Below are positions 43,099 through 53,579 of a stretch of 64,000 nucleotides of DNA, one piece after another. The notes below the pieces were generated by a model. It saw only the letters and a list, made by a program, of their open reading frames with translations. It was not told the origin of the DNA and did no database searches. Made by a program: the position numbers and the translations under genes. How positions within the stretch are numbered: position 1 is the first letter of the stretch; each line of letters opens with the position of its first letter. Source of the DNA: Macrothele yani (taxonomy: Eukaryota > Arthropoda > Arachnida > Araneae > Macrothelidae); NCBI GenBank assembly GCA_039090855.1, contig CM077005.1:16531921-16595920 (forward strand). The letters are read 5' to 3'.

Positions 43099-44515
43099 CA
43101 CTGCTGGCCACCCAGAATGCAACACCAAGAAGGAAGTATCCGATTGGCCTGAAATTCGCAGCATGCGTCGCCCGCGAGAGGACATGAAAACGATTAGCAT
43201 TACAGGGCATATGCAAATCATGTGCGCCCGGCACGCCACCGAGAAGCACTATAAGAAAGGTGCACAGAAGGCGGGGTGTAAGTAGTGGAAGTGCGTTGTG
43301 CTGCCGGGCCTGTGCGTGGGAAGCTTCCTGATACCTCGTCGCAGAATACGGCAGTCATTCCAGCACGTTTCAGAGTTCGACAGAGGAGAAATAGTAGCTT
43401 ATCGCCACAGCGGTTTATCGTACCGAGGCCTCGGCTCCCGTATGGGACGACATCCAGCCACAGTGAGGCGAGTATGGATTCGGTGGGTGCAGGAGGGACG
43501 GACGGACCGACGTGAGCGATTGCCGCAGCCGCGGCACACCACCGAACGAGAGGACCGGCATGTTGTACGGCGGGCATTGACGACTTGCACCGCCACATCA
43601 AGAACGTTAGCGCAGGAATTAGGGTGTGTTGCGCAACAACCTGTGTCACCACGTACCGTTCGATGTCGTCTGCAGGAGCGGGGACTTGTCGCACGGTTCC
43701 CATTGCTCCGATTATCCGATTACCATTGACGTTACACCACCGGCGAGTGCGGCGGCAGTGGGCCGATGAACGCCGCACCTGGACTACGGAGTGGCGCGAC
43801 ATTGTCTTCTCCGACGAATCCCGCTTCTGTCTGCAACACCACGATGGTCGGATCCGTGTGTGGCGGCACCGCGGCGAGAGACTGTATGACGCCTGCATTA
43901 TGCATCGCCATACCGGTCCGTCGCCTGGCGTTATGGTTTGGGGCGCAATTGGATATGACACCTGCACCCCTCTGGTACGCATCGCCGGTACACTCAACAG
44001 CCACCGCTACATATCCGACATTTTGGAGCCTGTAGTCCTCCCTTACCTGCAAGACCTGCCAGCGGCCACGTTTCAACATGACAACGCGCGCCCGCACGTG
44101 GCACGCATCGTGCAACAATTTTTCACGGCCCACCAGGTGTCATTGCTGCCGTGGCCCGCCTGTTCTCCCGATATGTCGCCCATCGAACAAGTCTGGTCGC
44201 TAATCGGCAACCGAGTGGCCCGGCAAGCACCACCCGCGGCTACGCCTCATGAACTGTGGCAACGTGTGGAAGCAGCCTGGACTGACATATCCCAAGCCCA
44301 CATCCAAAGCCTCTTTCGTTCGATGCCGCGGCGTGTAGCGGCCGTTACTGCCAGCCATAGGGGCCACACGAACCATTGATGTCTGCGTGTTCAGCAAGTC
44401 GCACGGGCCTGTAAGCTCAATCGTTTCATCTTTGTATCTGTTATTATGTGTCTAGTAAATCTGGCTTTGCTATCTCGTGTCCTTCTTGGTGTTGCATTTT
44501 GGGTGGCCAGCAGTG
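43099..44515 (+). mobile_element. Tc1-like transposon, family 1, copy 2
   Basis: TIRs CACTGCTGGCCACCCAGAAT and, from the right on the other strand, CACTGCTGGCCACCCAAAAT are flanked by TA at 43097-43098 and 44516-44517. Length 1417 bp, orientation opposite to copy 1. Confidence 0.96.
43298..44379 (+). pseudogene. Tc1 transposase, family 1 copy 2, lost start and one frameshift
   Basis: The position of the initiator seen in copy 1 (MPRRRIRQ) is here ATA (43331-43333), giving IPRRRIRQSFQHVSEF. An upstream ATG at 43298 could still open the frame. HTH segments (SYRGLGSRMGRHPATVRRVW) lead to VARFPLLRLSDYH-stop. The frame shifts near 43715-43730 and continues LPLTLHHRRVRRQW, DIVFSDESRFCLQHHDGRIR (first Asp), GVMVWGAIGYD, ATFQHDNARPHVAR (second Asp) and PWPACSPDMSPIEQVW (Glu, 34 residues later). 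It ends VTASHRGHTNH at 44379. All three catalytic residues are retained. A 259-codon antisense frame (43218-43997) is a shadow. Confidence 0.93.
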
Positions 44516-44694
44516 TATACACGGAAACATAATTTTGTAAACGAATAAGAGTTACATGCAGAAAATAACAAAGACTTCTAGTGGGACATTATGTATTATG
44601 ACCACCAACATAATATACACACGTGAAACGCTGCTATATACTTAACATAATATTCTAGCTTTATGAAATCAAACTATGTAACATTGTTCCAGAA

Positions 44695-45862
44695 TTATAT
44701 GGAAAAAAAAAAAAAAAAAGAATATTTAAATGGCAAACACAATTAATGATTAATGGGCTTTCCTCCATGCGCAATAAGCTGAAATATGCATTCTGGGCAT
44801 ATTGTATATTAAATTATGCATAATTGTATCGTCAATATTATACCAACAGTTCAGGATTTCCGCTTCCCGATCTTTAACGCTTGAAAATTGCCGGTGATTG
44901 GCATAAATACTTCGAACCAAAATTCCCCGAAGATTTTTAATTGGGTTGAGATCCGGGCTGCGAGCTGGCCACGGCAGTAATTTGACATTGTTCGATCTCA
45001 GCCAGGCCATCGTATAGGTTGTTCTGTGAATGCTCGCGTTGTCCTGCTGGAAAACCCAATGAGGACCACCTATTTCAGCAGCAGCTGGGAGCACAATGTC
45101 TTTTAAAAATTCCTGGTATGTTACGGCATTTTGACGTCCTGACAAATCGCAGATATTACCTTGCCCATTATATCCAAAAAAAGTCCCATACCATCACAGA
45201 ACCTCCTCCGCATTGTCGGTTGAATATTTGGAGTTTTTCCGTTCTCATATCATGCCAATAATATTTCGCACCGTCTGAGCCATCTAAATTAAATTTCTTT
45301 TCATCATTAAATAACACTTGGAGCCATTCGTCCTTCCATGACATATGGTTTTAGGCCCAGTTTAATCGAGCTTATGTGTGCTATGAAGTTAACGGCGGTT
45401 TCTTTAACAGTCTTGAATATTTCACGAGTGGTGTCTGCTGCAATACTGTGTGAATCGTACTTTTCGACATTTTCAAGTTTCCATTTTGACTTATATTCCG
45501 TACAGACAGATTATCATCAGTAAGCTTCCGGATATGCTGTTTCATTCGAGGCGAAACATTACTATGCCGTTCAGTTCGTTTCTGAGCTGGATATTTTTTG
45601 TTACCACTTAAACAAATAGAAGATTTGGATTATTTTAATTTGTTTGAAATCGCACTTACATTCACTCCTTGATCGTGCAACTCCCGAACGTGAATTATCT
45701 CCTCCCCTGGCAGCTCTTTCCCACGTGGCATTGTTAAAACTGAATCAGCCTCATCACGTTTACCGACTATATATGTATCCTGATCTGACGCCAGGCTAAT
45801 TTACATATACCAATGCGTGCTAGCGTTCGCGCGTTTGTGTGAAATTCCATATAATTGTATGT
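44695..45862 (-). mobile_element. Tc1-like transposon, family 6 (Tc3-type), edges uncertain
   Basis: CAGAATTATATGGAAAAAAA at 44691-44710 and TTCCATATAATTGTATG at 45845-45861 are inverted partners. A second candidate right end, TTTCCATATAATTGTGGGAC, lies at 46186-46205, so the element may extend to about 46212 and then would include the hairpin at 45968-46093. Confidence 0.7.
44750..45732 (-). pseudogene. Tc1 transposase, family 6, catalytic Glu lost
   Basis: The start MPRGKELPGEEIIHVRELHD near 45732 is followed by a stop after about 33 codons. The C-terminal 131-codon frame reads YQEFLKDIVLPAAAEIGGPH, WVFQQDNASIHRTTYTM (second Asp) and LLPWPARSPDLNPIKNL. Lys replaces the catalytic Glu, 34 residues after the Asp. 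SSVKDREAEILNCW follows. The middle, with the first Asp, lies in broken frames between 45150 and 45600. Confidence 0.85.
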
Positions 45863-45967
45863 TTAAAACGTTTAATACATATCCGAAATTATTATTTTCT
45901 CATTAGCAAAATACATGTCTGCAAAGACTATGTGACGTTATTTTTAATACACCACAATATGAATACT

Positions 45968-46093
45968 CAAGAAACGCATGTAGCGTATTAAATCCGTTTA
46001 TTTTTATGGTGTAGTAAGCACAGAGATTCCCCAATCTCTGTGCTTATTACACCATAAAAATAAACGGATTCAATACGCTATATGCGTTTCTTG
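45968..46093. repeat. Hairpin: 61-nt arms, 4-nt loop
   Basis: Arms 45968-46028 and 46033-46093 match at 58 of 61 positions around CCCC. In a plus-strand RNA two of the three differences would be G-U pairs and one A-C. Weaker inverted similarity extends outward to about 45930 and 46135. No TIR or coding frame is attached. It could be the collapsed end of a foldback/MITE or a structured RNA template. Confidence 0.95.
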
Positions 46094-46640
46094 GGTACAA
46101 AGAATATGTGGTTTATTTTCACCATTGTGTTAATGGGTTGCGTACAGTTTTACTAATCGTACATTTACTCTGTTTTTACGCATTTCCATATAATTGTGGG
46201 ACGGACTGTGTAATTATTAATCATTTATAGTACACATTTTAATGATTTACGATTTTTTAATTTTTTTCGTCTATTTTTCATTAACTTTTTATTTTGTCCT
46301 GATAGATTTCAAAAACTTCCATTTTCGGTCGACAGCCACCGAAAAAAATTCTATATAAGCCCCTGGCACACAATTTTTAATGTGTTTGAAGCTACCACAA
46401 ACAATTTGGTCACAAGATGTGCCAGAGCAAGGATAAGGTTTATCCATGGTGGAATTATTGACCTCGGCTCTGAAATTTTAGGATTTAGTCGAGTTTAACA
46501 TAGTTAGCGAATGCCAAGAGTTTAAAAACTTCTCGGTTGCTGGATTTGCCAATGCTTTTTAGTTGCGTAAAATTTGGAAGGGGGCTTCATGGTTTTATGT
46601 TATTTTTTCTCGTAAGGAGTATATTTCACGTGAGTTAGGC
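46094..46640. other. Unassigned sequence
   Basis: No gene is recognised. A candidate Tc1-type terminus (CATATAATTGTGGGACGGAC) lies at 46190-46209. Confidence 0.4.
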
Positions 46641-46663
46641 ATAATTTATTCATCCTTTCAGGT

Positions 46664-47645
46664 ATGGCCACCTACCTGACTGAACAACGGATTTTCATCG
46701 TGGAAGTGTATCTTCGAAGAGGCGAAACACCCGACACAGTAAGAAGACGTTTTGAGACAAGGTCAGGATTTGAGAAAGGTCCATGCGGACACACAGGATG
46801 GTCAAATAGATGAGAAAGTGGAGAATCATGGATGATCGGGCACAAACAAGAAGACCACAGACATCGAGAACCTAGGGAAACATTCACTTAACAGCCGAGG
46901 TATTTCAGCTGAGTCACACGAAAGCGATCGCAGGAGTTAGCTCAAGCTGTGTCTTTTACAATCAGCTATCCGTCGGATCCCGAAGGCCGATGTTCATAGA
47001 CTCAGAAGCTACTTTCGAAAGCCATACTGTGGTCAGATCTATAATTTCGCAGAGGTAATATTGGGTAAAATCGAATCGGGTGAGATCTATCCAGGGACGA
47101 TTTGATATCTCGATAAGGTGCGCTTCCATCTCAACTGCTTTGCGAATTAGCAAAACGGGAGAAATAGCGGTCAGAACATCGCTATATGGTTGAGGCCGAA
47201 ATCTCTCCATTCTCCTCGTATCTCAGTTCGGAATGTCATATCAAGATATGGAATCAATGGACCGGTATTTATCTAGCAAACAGTGACTTTCGACGTCTAT
47301 TAAACATCTTATTAGAATTCCTTCCGCTCTTCCAGCGCTTTGATCCATCTATACTCTCCAATCACTACTTACTGCAGGACGGTACTCGTCTCCAACGAAT
47401 TTCTGAATCACCACTTTTGAGGCAACGTGATCTCTCTGATTATCGAAAGCATTACGCTTGTGGGTATCATTCGCCAGTGCGTATTCAGCGGACTTTGACC
47501 CCCGCGACTATTTCCTGTGGAGGTAGTAGAAGACGGGTCCATTAAAGAAAGCCCAAGTCTTTGGATGAGCTACAAGAACGCAACCGGTACGACATCTCTC
47601 AAATCGACCAAAGCATCCTAGTGGCTACGGCATGTGACGTATATC
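46664..47645 (+). pseudogene. mariner-like (IS630-type) transposase, heavily decayed
   Basis: The start MATYLTEQRIFIVEVYLRRG with ETPDTVRRRFETRSGF matches the N-terminal HTH region of the same broad group as the fragment at 33421-34277. The middle is unreadable. Near 47380-47640 appear QDGTRLQRISE (in place of QQDGATxHTA), and PKSLDELQERNRYDISQIDQ, a conserved C-terminal helix of this group. Stops and frameshifts are frequent. TIRs were not identified. Confidence 0.65.
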
Positions 47646-48065
47646 TATCTCTATCTTACCTGAATTTTTGAATTTCTGTCATGTTAATTATGTTACTTCT
47701 CCGTTTAATTTTGTTTCTGAACGGCAAGTCACTTCGAATTCCTTATACTTTTTGGCAACGACTAACAGTGAGTTGAAAGTAAATAAAAAACTATCCAGAG
47801 CGTACGACGTGGTGTGGTGGAAAAATGATTTACTAATTACACTGTAAAAAAGAAGTGGCGTGCATACACGAACAGCAAAGTTGCCGGTGTCTGACTTTTA
47901 ACGGAATTTCCATTCTTTGTTTTTTAACTTCCGTATTTTCACAGATTTTCCGTAGACAGTAATTGCGTTTATTTCAGAAAAACCCGTTTCAAGTTTTTCC
48001 GTATTTAGACAGAAATTTCCCAAATTCCAACACGCTGAATATTTCAGCCCTTACGCGAGGAATCC

Positions 48066-48137
48066 TTTGCCGCCGGTGATCGAACCCAGGCCTTTCGGGT
48101 TGAAGCCGTGCATCTTACCCACTGAGCCAGAAAGTCA
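48066..48137 (-). repeat. tRNA-like SINE head, minus strand
   Basis: On the minus strand TGGCTCAGTGGGTAAGATG fits an A box and GGGTTCGATCACC a B box, spaced as in a tRNA. It ends in GGCGGCAAAGG. The body does not match SINE-A, B or C. It may be another SINE family or a tRNA pseudogene. Confidence 0.6.
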
Positions 48138-48204
48138 CAGGAATCAGACTCATGTTCAAGGTAAAACTAATAGTAATTGGGCGACAAAGATTTTGCTTTC
48201 GTTA

Positions 48205-48375
48205 AACAGAAGTCATCGCTCTCTCCACGTTTATAAGTGAGTCACGGAAAAAATTTCCATCGGCCGCCACCGGGAATCGAACACAGGGTCTTCCAGTTAC
48301 GCCCCGGACATGCTATCACTGCACGACAGCGGCCTCGAATTCTCCAGACTCATATTCGACTTACTGCCAAACCAC
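48205..48375 (-). mobile_element. SINE-B copy, left arm of inverted pair
   Basis: It contains GAAGTCATCGCTCTCTCCAC, GTGAGTCACGGAAAAAATTT, GGGAATCGAACACAGGGTC (B-box complement) and GGACATGCTATCACTGC (A-box complement), then extends into GAATTCTCCAGACTCATATT, which is shared with the inverted partner. Confidence 0.9.
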
Positions 48376-48499
48376 ATGGCAGGTTGCTTCTTGGAGCCCC
48401 GCGCAATGATGGGGATTCACCAAAGATGGAAAGCAGCAACTGAACAAATAACTAGGAAGCGAATGAATAATTAACACACACACAACTGACATGGACTAG

Positions 48500-48750
48500 G
48501 AACATCAAACAGAAGTCATCACTTTTTCCACGTTTATAAGTTGAGTCACGGAATAAGTGAGTCACGGTTTGGCAGTTAGTCGTATGTGAGTCTGGAAAAT
48601 TCGTGGCCGCAGTGGTAGCATGTCCGGCTCATAACTGGAAGACCTTGGGTTCGATTCCCGGTGGCGGTCGCTGAGAATTTTTCCGTGACTCACTTATAAA
48701 CGTGGAAAGAGCGATGGCTTTTGTTTGATGTTCCTAGTCCACGTCAATTG
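48500..48750 (+). mobile_element. SINE-B copy, right arm of inverted pair (with partial minus copy)
   Basis: A short minus-strand SINE-B 3' piece (48507-48566) precedes a plus-strand copy from GTTTGGCAGTTAGTCGTATG through GGCCGCAGTGGTAGCATGTC, GGGTTCGATTCCCGGTGG and GTGACTCACTTATAAACGTG to GAGCGATGGCTTTTG. It is the inverted counterpart of 48205-48375, about 190 bp away. Confidence 0.88.
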
Positions 48751-49746
48751 TGTGTATAAATGTTTTTTCATTAATGAGAGTGATTTAGTCATTTTATTTT
48801 CTATCGGAGCTTATTATTTTTTGAATACGTTTGTAATAATTTTATTTTTTCTGTAGGAGGCCTTATTACAAATTACGTATTTTTTTTCATCGCGATTTTT
48901 CGAAGCAACAGAATGATTTGGAGTTTGAGATCTTTTTTAACTGACAATAAGTTTCAATTATCTTAAAGAAAAGGTGCAATGTACTGTTTTATAATATTAT
49001 TTCACAAAACTTCTGAATACAAAATTTTCTCTTTATAGCTATATAGTTTTTGTCTTAAGGACTCCACAGACCGCTACATAGACATCGTACAATCACCGGT
49101 ACAATAAATAAAGTAAGTACCCGGTTTCTTACAGTAACACAATGTGTAATAGCTGGTGTACAAAAAGGGAGAAAGGAGAAGAAATATCCTGTTCCACAAT
49201 AACCAAAATTCATGCGATATACTATCCATAATGTCCGCCTCGCTACAAAACTTCAAAATCAAATTCTTTCACATATTATTGAAATTTAAAAGTTAATCAA
49301 ACCCCCAATTTTCCCCGCGAATATCTCCTGTTACCGCAAATTTTTCGTCATGTGGATACGGAAAAAGTGAGAACGGAGTTTTTCCGTTTATAAGAAAGGA
49401 ATTGCGGAAAGGTTAGGTTACTGAAAATTCAGAATATTCTGTTAACACATCTTGGAAACGGTAATTTACCGGCAATATAAGAAAGGAATTGTGGAAAGGT
49501 TTCTAAAAATTAAGAATTTTTCTTGAGTACGAAAAATTCGTGAAGTTCAGAGTTGTTTCCGTCATTTCACGGAAAAGGTTGTATCAGAAATATGCTTCGT
49601 TAATTCAGGAAAGAAATGACGGAAAGTGGCTCGGGAATTCCAGAAAACTTTTTTCCAGTGTAAATTTTGACTCCATGTTAGCTTGATGATTTGTACGCTG
49701 AATAATTTTAACCTATGAGATTGATGCGGTGAATTTTTTAATTACG

Positions 49747-50345
49747 TCGAAGCTTTTTAAAGCTTTCCAACCATAGGTTGAAGAAGCGTATACGCTCCAG
49801 CTTTGTCCGTCTGTTTGTCTGCACGATAACTCGCGTAATAATGGTTCGATTTCGATGGAATTTTAGTATGTGGTTGAGGACAACCTGGGGACGAACCCTA
49901 TTGAAAATGGACGAAGTGGGGTCAAAGGTCAGGGCACAGGAGCGAGATTTATTCCACAGCTATTATCCTCATAACTTGAGTAAAAATGCTTCTATTGCGA
50001 CAAAACGTTAGTATGTTGTTCCAGGGGTATACTGAACCGGTTCTGTTGAATATCATCGAAATGGGGTCAAAGGTCAGGGCACAGGAGCAAGATTTATTCC
50101 ACAGCCATTATCCTCATTACTTGACTAAAAATGCTTCTATTGTGACAAAACTTTATCATGTTGTTCCGGAAGTATACTGAACCAATTTTCTTTAATATCA
50201 TCGAAGTGGGGTCAAAGGGGAAGGCACAGGAGCGAGATTTATTTCACAGATATTATCATCATAACTTGAGTAATGATTTCTGGTATGTTGGAAAGCGTAT
50301 GGTAATCAATGCATTGCATGATTTTACTAACTTGTTTAATTGTTC
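49747..50345 (+). mobile_element. Family X element, copy 1
   Basis: It begins AAGCTTTCCAACCATAGGTT, then GAAGAAGCGTATACGCTCC and a TTTGTCCGTCTGTTTGTCTG module. Three to four ~147-bp monomers follow with GGGGTCAAAGGTCAGGGCAC and CCTCATAACTTGAGTAAAAA cores. It ends with TATGTTGGAAAGCGTATGG, the inverted end motif, and a flank that recurs inverted at 54395-54440. Confidence 0.85.
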
Positions 50346-51126
50346 AAAGAAGAACTGTGATCACACACACAAGCTGTAATTCAACAACCAGGAAAGAGAA
50401 TAACACAAGTCGTAAGTTCCATGTCCTGCTATTTCTACCTATATCGATCCCTGAGACCGTTAGTGGTCATCTGACTGTTGTGTTAAGCATTTGGTATTAT
50501 TTGAACACACAAACCTAAAACATTTAAAACATTATAGGTAACTTTGTGACGCGCCTTCGCCACGCCACTCAGGTGTCCATGGGGGGCATATCGAACTTGT
50601 CGTCATTTACATTCCCATATGTAATGCACGCATTAACATGCTGATTAACAAATATTTCCAATATTTACAGAAAGCCTTGAATTTACTGTTGGTAGCGAAA
50701 TTTTGGCCCAACATGAATACAGTTCTTTTGGGGGTTTTTTTTTTGTTTGTTTGTTTTTTTGGTTTTTTTTTTTGTTTGTTTGTTTTTTTGGTTTTTTCTT
50801 TTCAGTTGCTGATTTGTGCTCTTCCAGACGAGTTTGCTGATTAGGAAGAATCTGGTTACGAAAGCTCACGATTATACTTAAAGTTGCATAAAATTCTTTT
50901 TATAACCCTTTAACTGGCTAGAAAGAATTAACTCGGAGTTAGCAACATGTGCTAAAATCAGCTGGAACGAATATATTCGCTGTCTAAGAAGTAGGCCGAA
51001 CGTGGCTGAAAAGAATGAACCTGCGCATCAAAAAGCGTTGTTTTCTCCTTAGCATTCTTATTCAAAGCGGTCATTTAAGGGGATGATTGACTCTAATCCT
51101 TTTTGACTGTTTACCAGCTAAAAGGG
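50346..51126. other. Unassigned sequence with a T/G-rich simple repeat
   Basis: No gene is recognised. A duplicated T-rich unit with GTTTGTTTG spacers covers about 50729-50803. Confidence 0.45.
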
Positions 51127-51283
51127 CCTGCCAGCAGGACGCACACGACATAAAGGCAGATAGGAATCAGAATAATCGTCTGCGTAGCTCAGTTGGTAGA
51201 GCGACTTGTTCCGGAATAAGCGGCCTCGGGTTCGAATCCCGGCGTAGACCAAAAATGACGGAGAAATTTACTTCGTTATAGAG
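51127..51283 (+). mobile_element. SINE-C copy 1 (leader + tRNA-like + tail)
   Basis: A 51-bp leader (CCTGCCAGCAGGACGCACAC, then GACATAAAGGCAGATAGGAA) precedes a 72-nt tRNA-like module at 51178-51249. The module has a 7-bp acceptor pairing (GTCTGCG with CGTAGAC), an A box TAGCTCAGTTGGTAGAGC and a B box GGGTTCGAATCCC. The tail is AAAATGACGGAGAAATTTAC, ending TTCGTTATA. All three parts are shared with 59767-59918 on the minus strand, so this is a repeat family and not a lone tRNA gene. The anticodon arm is an 8+8 self-complementary stretch that gives a 6-nt loop, unsuited to decoding. Confidence 0.85.
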
Positions 51284-51296
51284 TATTTTTGTAATT

Positions 51297-51722
51297 ACGC
51301 TTTCCAACCGTAGGTTGAAGAAGCGTATATGCTCCAGTTTTGTCCGTCTGTCTGTCCGCCAGCACAATAACTAGCGTAAAAATGGTTCAATTTCGACGAA
51401 ATTTTAGTATGTGGTAGGGGACCGCCTCGGGATGAACTCTGTTGAAAACGGACGAAATGGGGTCAAAGTTCAGGACATAGGAGCGGGACCCATTCCATTG
51501 CCCTTATGCGTCATAACTTGCGCAAAAATGGTTCGATTTCAATGAAATTTTAGATGTGGTAGGGGACCACCTGTGGACAAACCCTATTGAAAATGAACAA
51601 AATGGGGTCAAAGGTCTGGACACAGGAGCGAGATCCATCCCATCGCCCTTATGTGTCATAACTTACGTAAAAATGCTTCTATTGCAACAAAACGTTAGTA
51701 TGTTGTTCCGGAAGTATACTTA
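51297..51722 (+). mobile_element. Family X element, copy 2 (right end missing)
   Basis: It starts ACGCTTTCCAACCGTAGGTT, has the GTCCGTCTGTCTGTCCG module, then about 2.5 monomers (GATTTCAATGAAATTTTAGA, GGGGTCAAAGGTCTGGACAC). It stops at GGAAGTATACTTAA, where repeat E begins. Confidence 0.85.
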
Positions 51723-51993
51723 ACACAGCGAAGACTGATACAGCTAATGGCGTAACGATGACATCATCTTTCCGCTAGGAGCCCCGTTGGTCTTCGCTCG
51801 CCAGACTGATTCTCTTCGTCAAAAGAAGCGAATCCACACGTGTTTTTTGAGGGATTTTTTTCGTAGCGAAAGCATAGACATATCTTAATACCGTTGATAA
51901 TTGACCTTTATTTGTTTATATCTAATTAACTTTTATTTGTGCATTCTCTGGGCTTCGTAGCTAGCCTTGCTAGCCCTGAATATACGCCACTGT
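51722..51993 (-). repeat. Dispersed repeat E, copy 2
   Basis: This is the reverse complement of 7700-7945, with an extra ~25-bp segment (GTTGGTCTTCGCTCGCC side) and a GCTAGC duplication near 51962-51978. Confidence 0.82.
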
Positions 51994-52085
51994 TAGGGCC
52001 ACTCGTTCCAGGGAAGGGGACAGCCAGTGCCATAAGACAAACACAACGAATCCCTCACCGGGATTCGAACCCGGACCCATCTCGG
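51994..52085 (-). mobile_element. SINE-A fragment, minus strand
   Basis: It retains AGGGCCACTCGTTCCAGGGA, GCCAGTGCCATAAGACAAAC, a perfect B-box complement (GGATTCGAACCCGGAC) and CATCTCGGAT. Tail and head are missing. Confidence 0.88.
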
Positions 52086-53037
52086 ATTAATTATCAATTT
52101 CGCATTTCATGACTCACGCGCGATTTAAAAATTGATAAATCTCTTGGACGTAACTTTGTAGTTCCACTATTTGGTGGTGTAGTAGAACAGAATCCTAAAT
52201 GTATCATTAATATTCAACATTCTGATTTGAAATGAATGCACGCAGGAACCGCAGAAAAACAAAAAGCTGTTAATAGCCAGTTAATCTAAAATCAGGATTT
52301 TTATAGACACATAGAGTCACCAAAGAGAAACTTGATTTTCATAGCCTTTATAATTTTTGTAATGCGATAAAATACATTACAATTTGTAACGCTTGTTTTT
52401 TTTTTCTTTCACCGCCAATACGGCTTTAAATAAATCATTCATAAGGAACACCTGATACTCCTTCAAACCGTAAAATATCGTTTATAGGTTTTTTAAGACG
52501 GTCCCCTTGAAAAACGTATAATCGAGGTCTCACTGTATATACGCTGCGTTTAGGGAACTGCGTAACTTATGTCTGGTCACCTGAGTTTTACAATCAAAAA
52601 CACAGACACGTTCAGCTTGCCACCTACGCAACTTATTTCACACTTGGAAGAAATTTCCGGGAAATTTTTCTCGCTTTTACAGCTTCACAAATTCGCCTGA
52701 ACACACAACTTGCGATAATGAGTTCTTAAAATGTGGGTTGCGATTTGATCTTTTGCTGGTAGTTTGCCATACTTGTTACATCTTTAAGCAAATATTCTAT
52801 TGCCTCTGGCACTCTGTCAAGAAAATTTTGTTTTCTTCAAGTGCGGCCTCCTCATAGGCGATCACACAAGGTCAAGACTATAGAGATTTCTCGATTTCGT
52901 ACCGCTGGTGCTCAGTTCGAATCTCAGTAACAAATTTTCATAGTTGGTAAGCCCTCTCTCCCTATATAGTAAAGGATATTCCCTTCCTCTGTTCAGGTAT
53001 CTTCCGGGTGTCTTCCCATTTGCCAAAAGACGGTTTG
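52086..53037. other. Unassigned sequence with a possible pogo-like terminus
   Basis: No gene is recognised. GAAAAACGTATAATCGAGGT plus CTCACTGTATA at 52509-52540 matches 16690-16718. If this is a TIR, the element it belonged to cannot be delimited. Confidence 0.4.
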
Positions 53038-53272
53038 CCGTCCCGGTGGCGCAGTGGTTCAAGCGCTGGCTTATGACCATTCGTCTGTAAGAGGGTCCGG
53101 GTTCGAATCCCAATGAGGCATGGATGCTGTGTTTATTTTACGGCACTGGCTCTCTCCATTCCCTAGAGCCAGTGGACCTAAATTAGGGACGGGCGACTGC
53201 TTATATAGCCCATTGAGTTGTTCATGGTGGTCGTTAAACCTTCAACAAAAAAAAAAAAAAAAAAAAAAAAAA
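53038..53272 (+). mobile_element. SINE-A, plus strand, full length
   Basis: GCCGTCCCGGTGGCGCAGTG, GGGTTCGAATCCCAATGAGG, ACGGCACTGGCTCTCTCC, AAATTAGGGACGGGCGACTG and GGTCGTTAAACC end in an A tail of about 24. AAAGACGGTTT lies immediately before (53026-53036, AAAAGACGGTTT) and after (53267-53280) the element, a probable target duplication. Confidence 0.96.
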
Positions 53273-53397
53273 GACGGTTTCTGTCGGATCAAAATTTGGT
53301 AACCTGTATCCGACAAGGACTCATATGTACAAAATCCACAAAATCCAGACTCGACTTAAACCGAACAGCGTGTACTATTATAAACACTGGAAGTTAC

Positions 53398-53562
53398 TGT
53401 CTCGGCTTCGCAGTGGTTTAAGCACTGGCTTTTGACAATTCGTCCGAGATGGGTCCGGGTTCGAATCCCGGTGAAGCATGGATGTTGTCTTTGTCTAATG
53501 TCACTGGCTATACCTCCCTAGAACCAGTGGTCCTAGATTAGGGACGGGAGCCTGCTTATATC
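53398..53562 (+). mobile_element. SINE-A, plus strand, 3'-truncated
   Basis: The head TGTCTCGGCTTCGCAGTGGT, the B box GGGTTCGAATCCC, TCACTGGCTATACCTCCC and GATTAGGGACGGGAGCCTGC are present. The element stops after TGCTTATA without the CCCATTGAGTTG block or an A tail. Confidence 0.9.
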
Positions 53563-53579
53563 ATCACTTATACTCATCA

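Larger units (their letters stand above)
47839..49661. mobile_element. Candidate TIR element containing SINE-B copies
   Basis: ACACTGTAAAAAAG at 47839-47852 and CTTTTTTCCAGTGT ending at 49661 are inverted with one mismatch. TTA/TAA lies outside both. The interior has no transposase and is enriched in TTTCCGT/ACGGAAA strings on both sides (47895-48010, 49370-49620). Short TIRs alone are weak evidence. Confidence 0.4.

Noticed and set aside
43218..43997. 259-codon minus-strand open frame
   Set aside because: This is the antisense shadow of the family 1 transposase copy 2, matching the antisense frame seen in copy 1.
51178..51249. Functional tRNA gene
   Set aside because: A second copy with shared leader and tail exists at 59796-59867, and the anticodon arm folds into a palindrome with an abnormal loop. 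It is better explained as a SINE.
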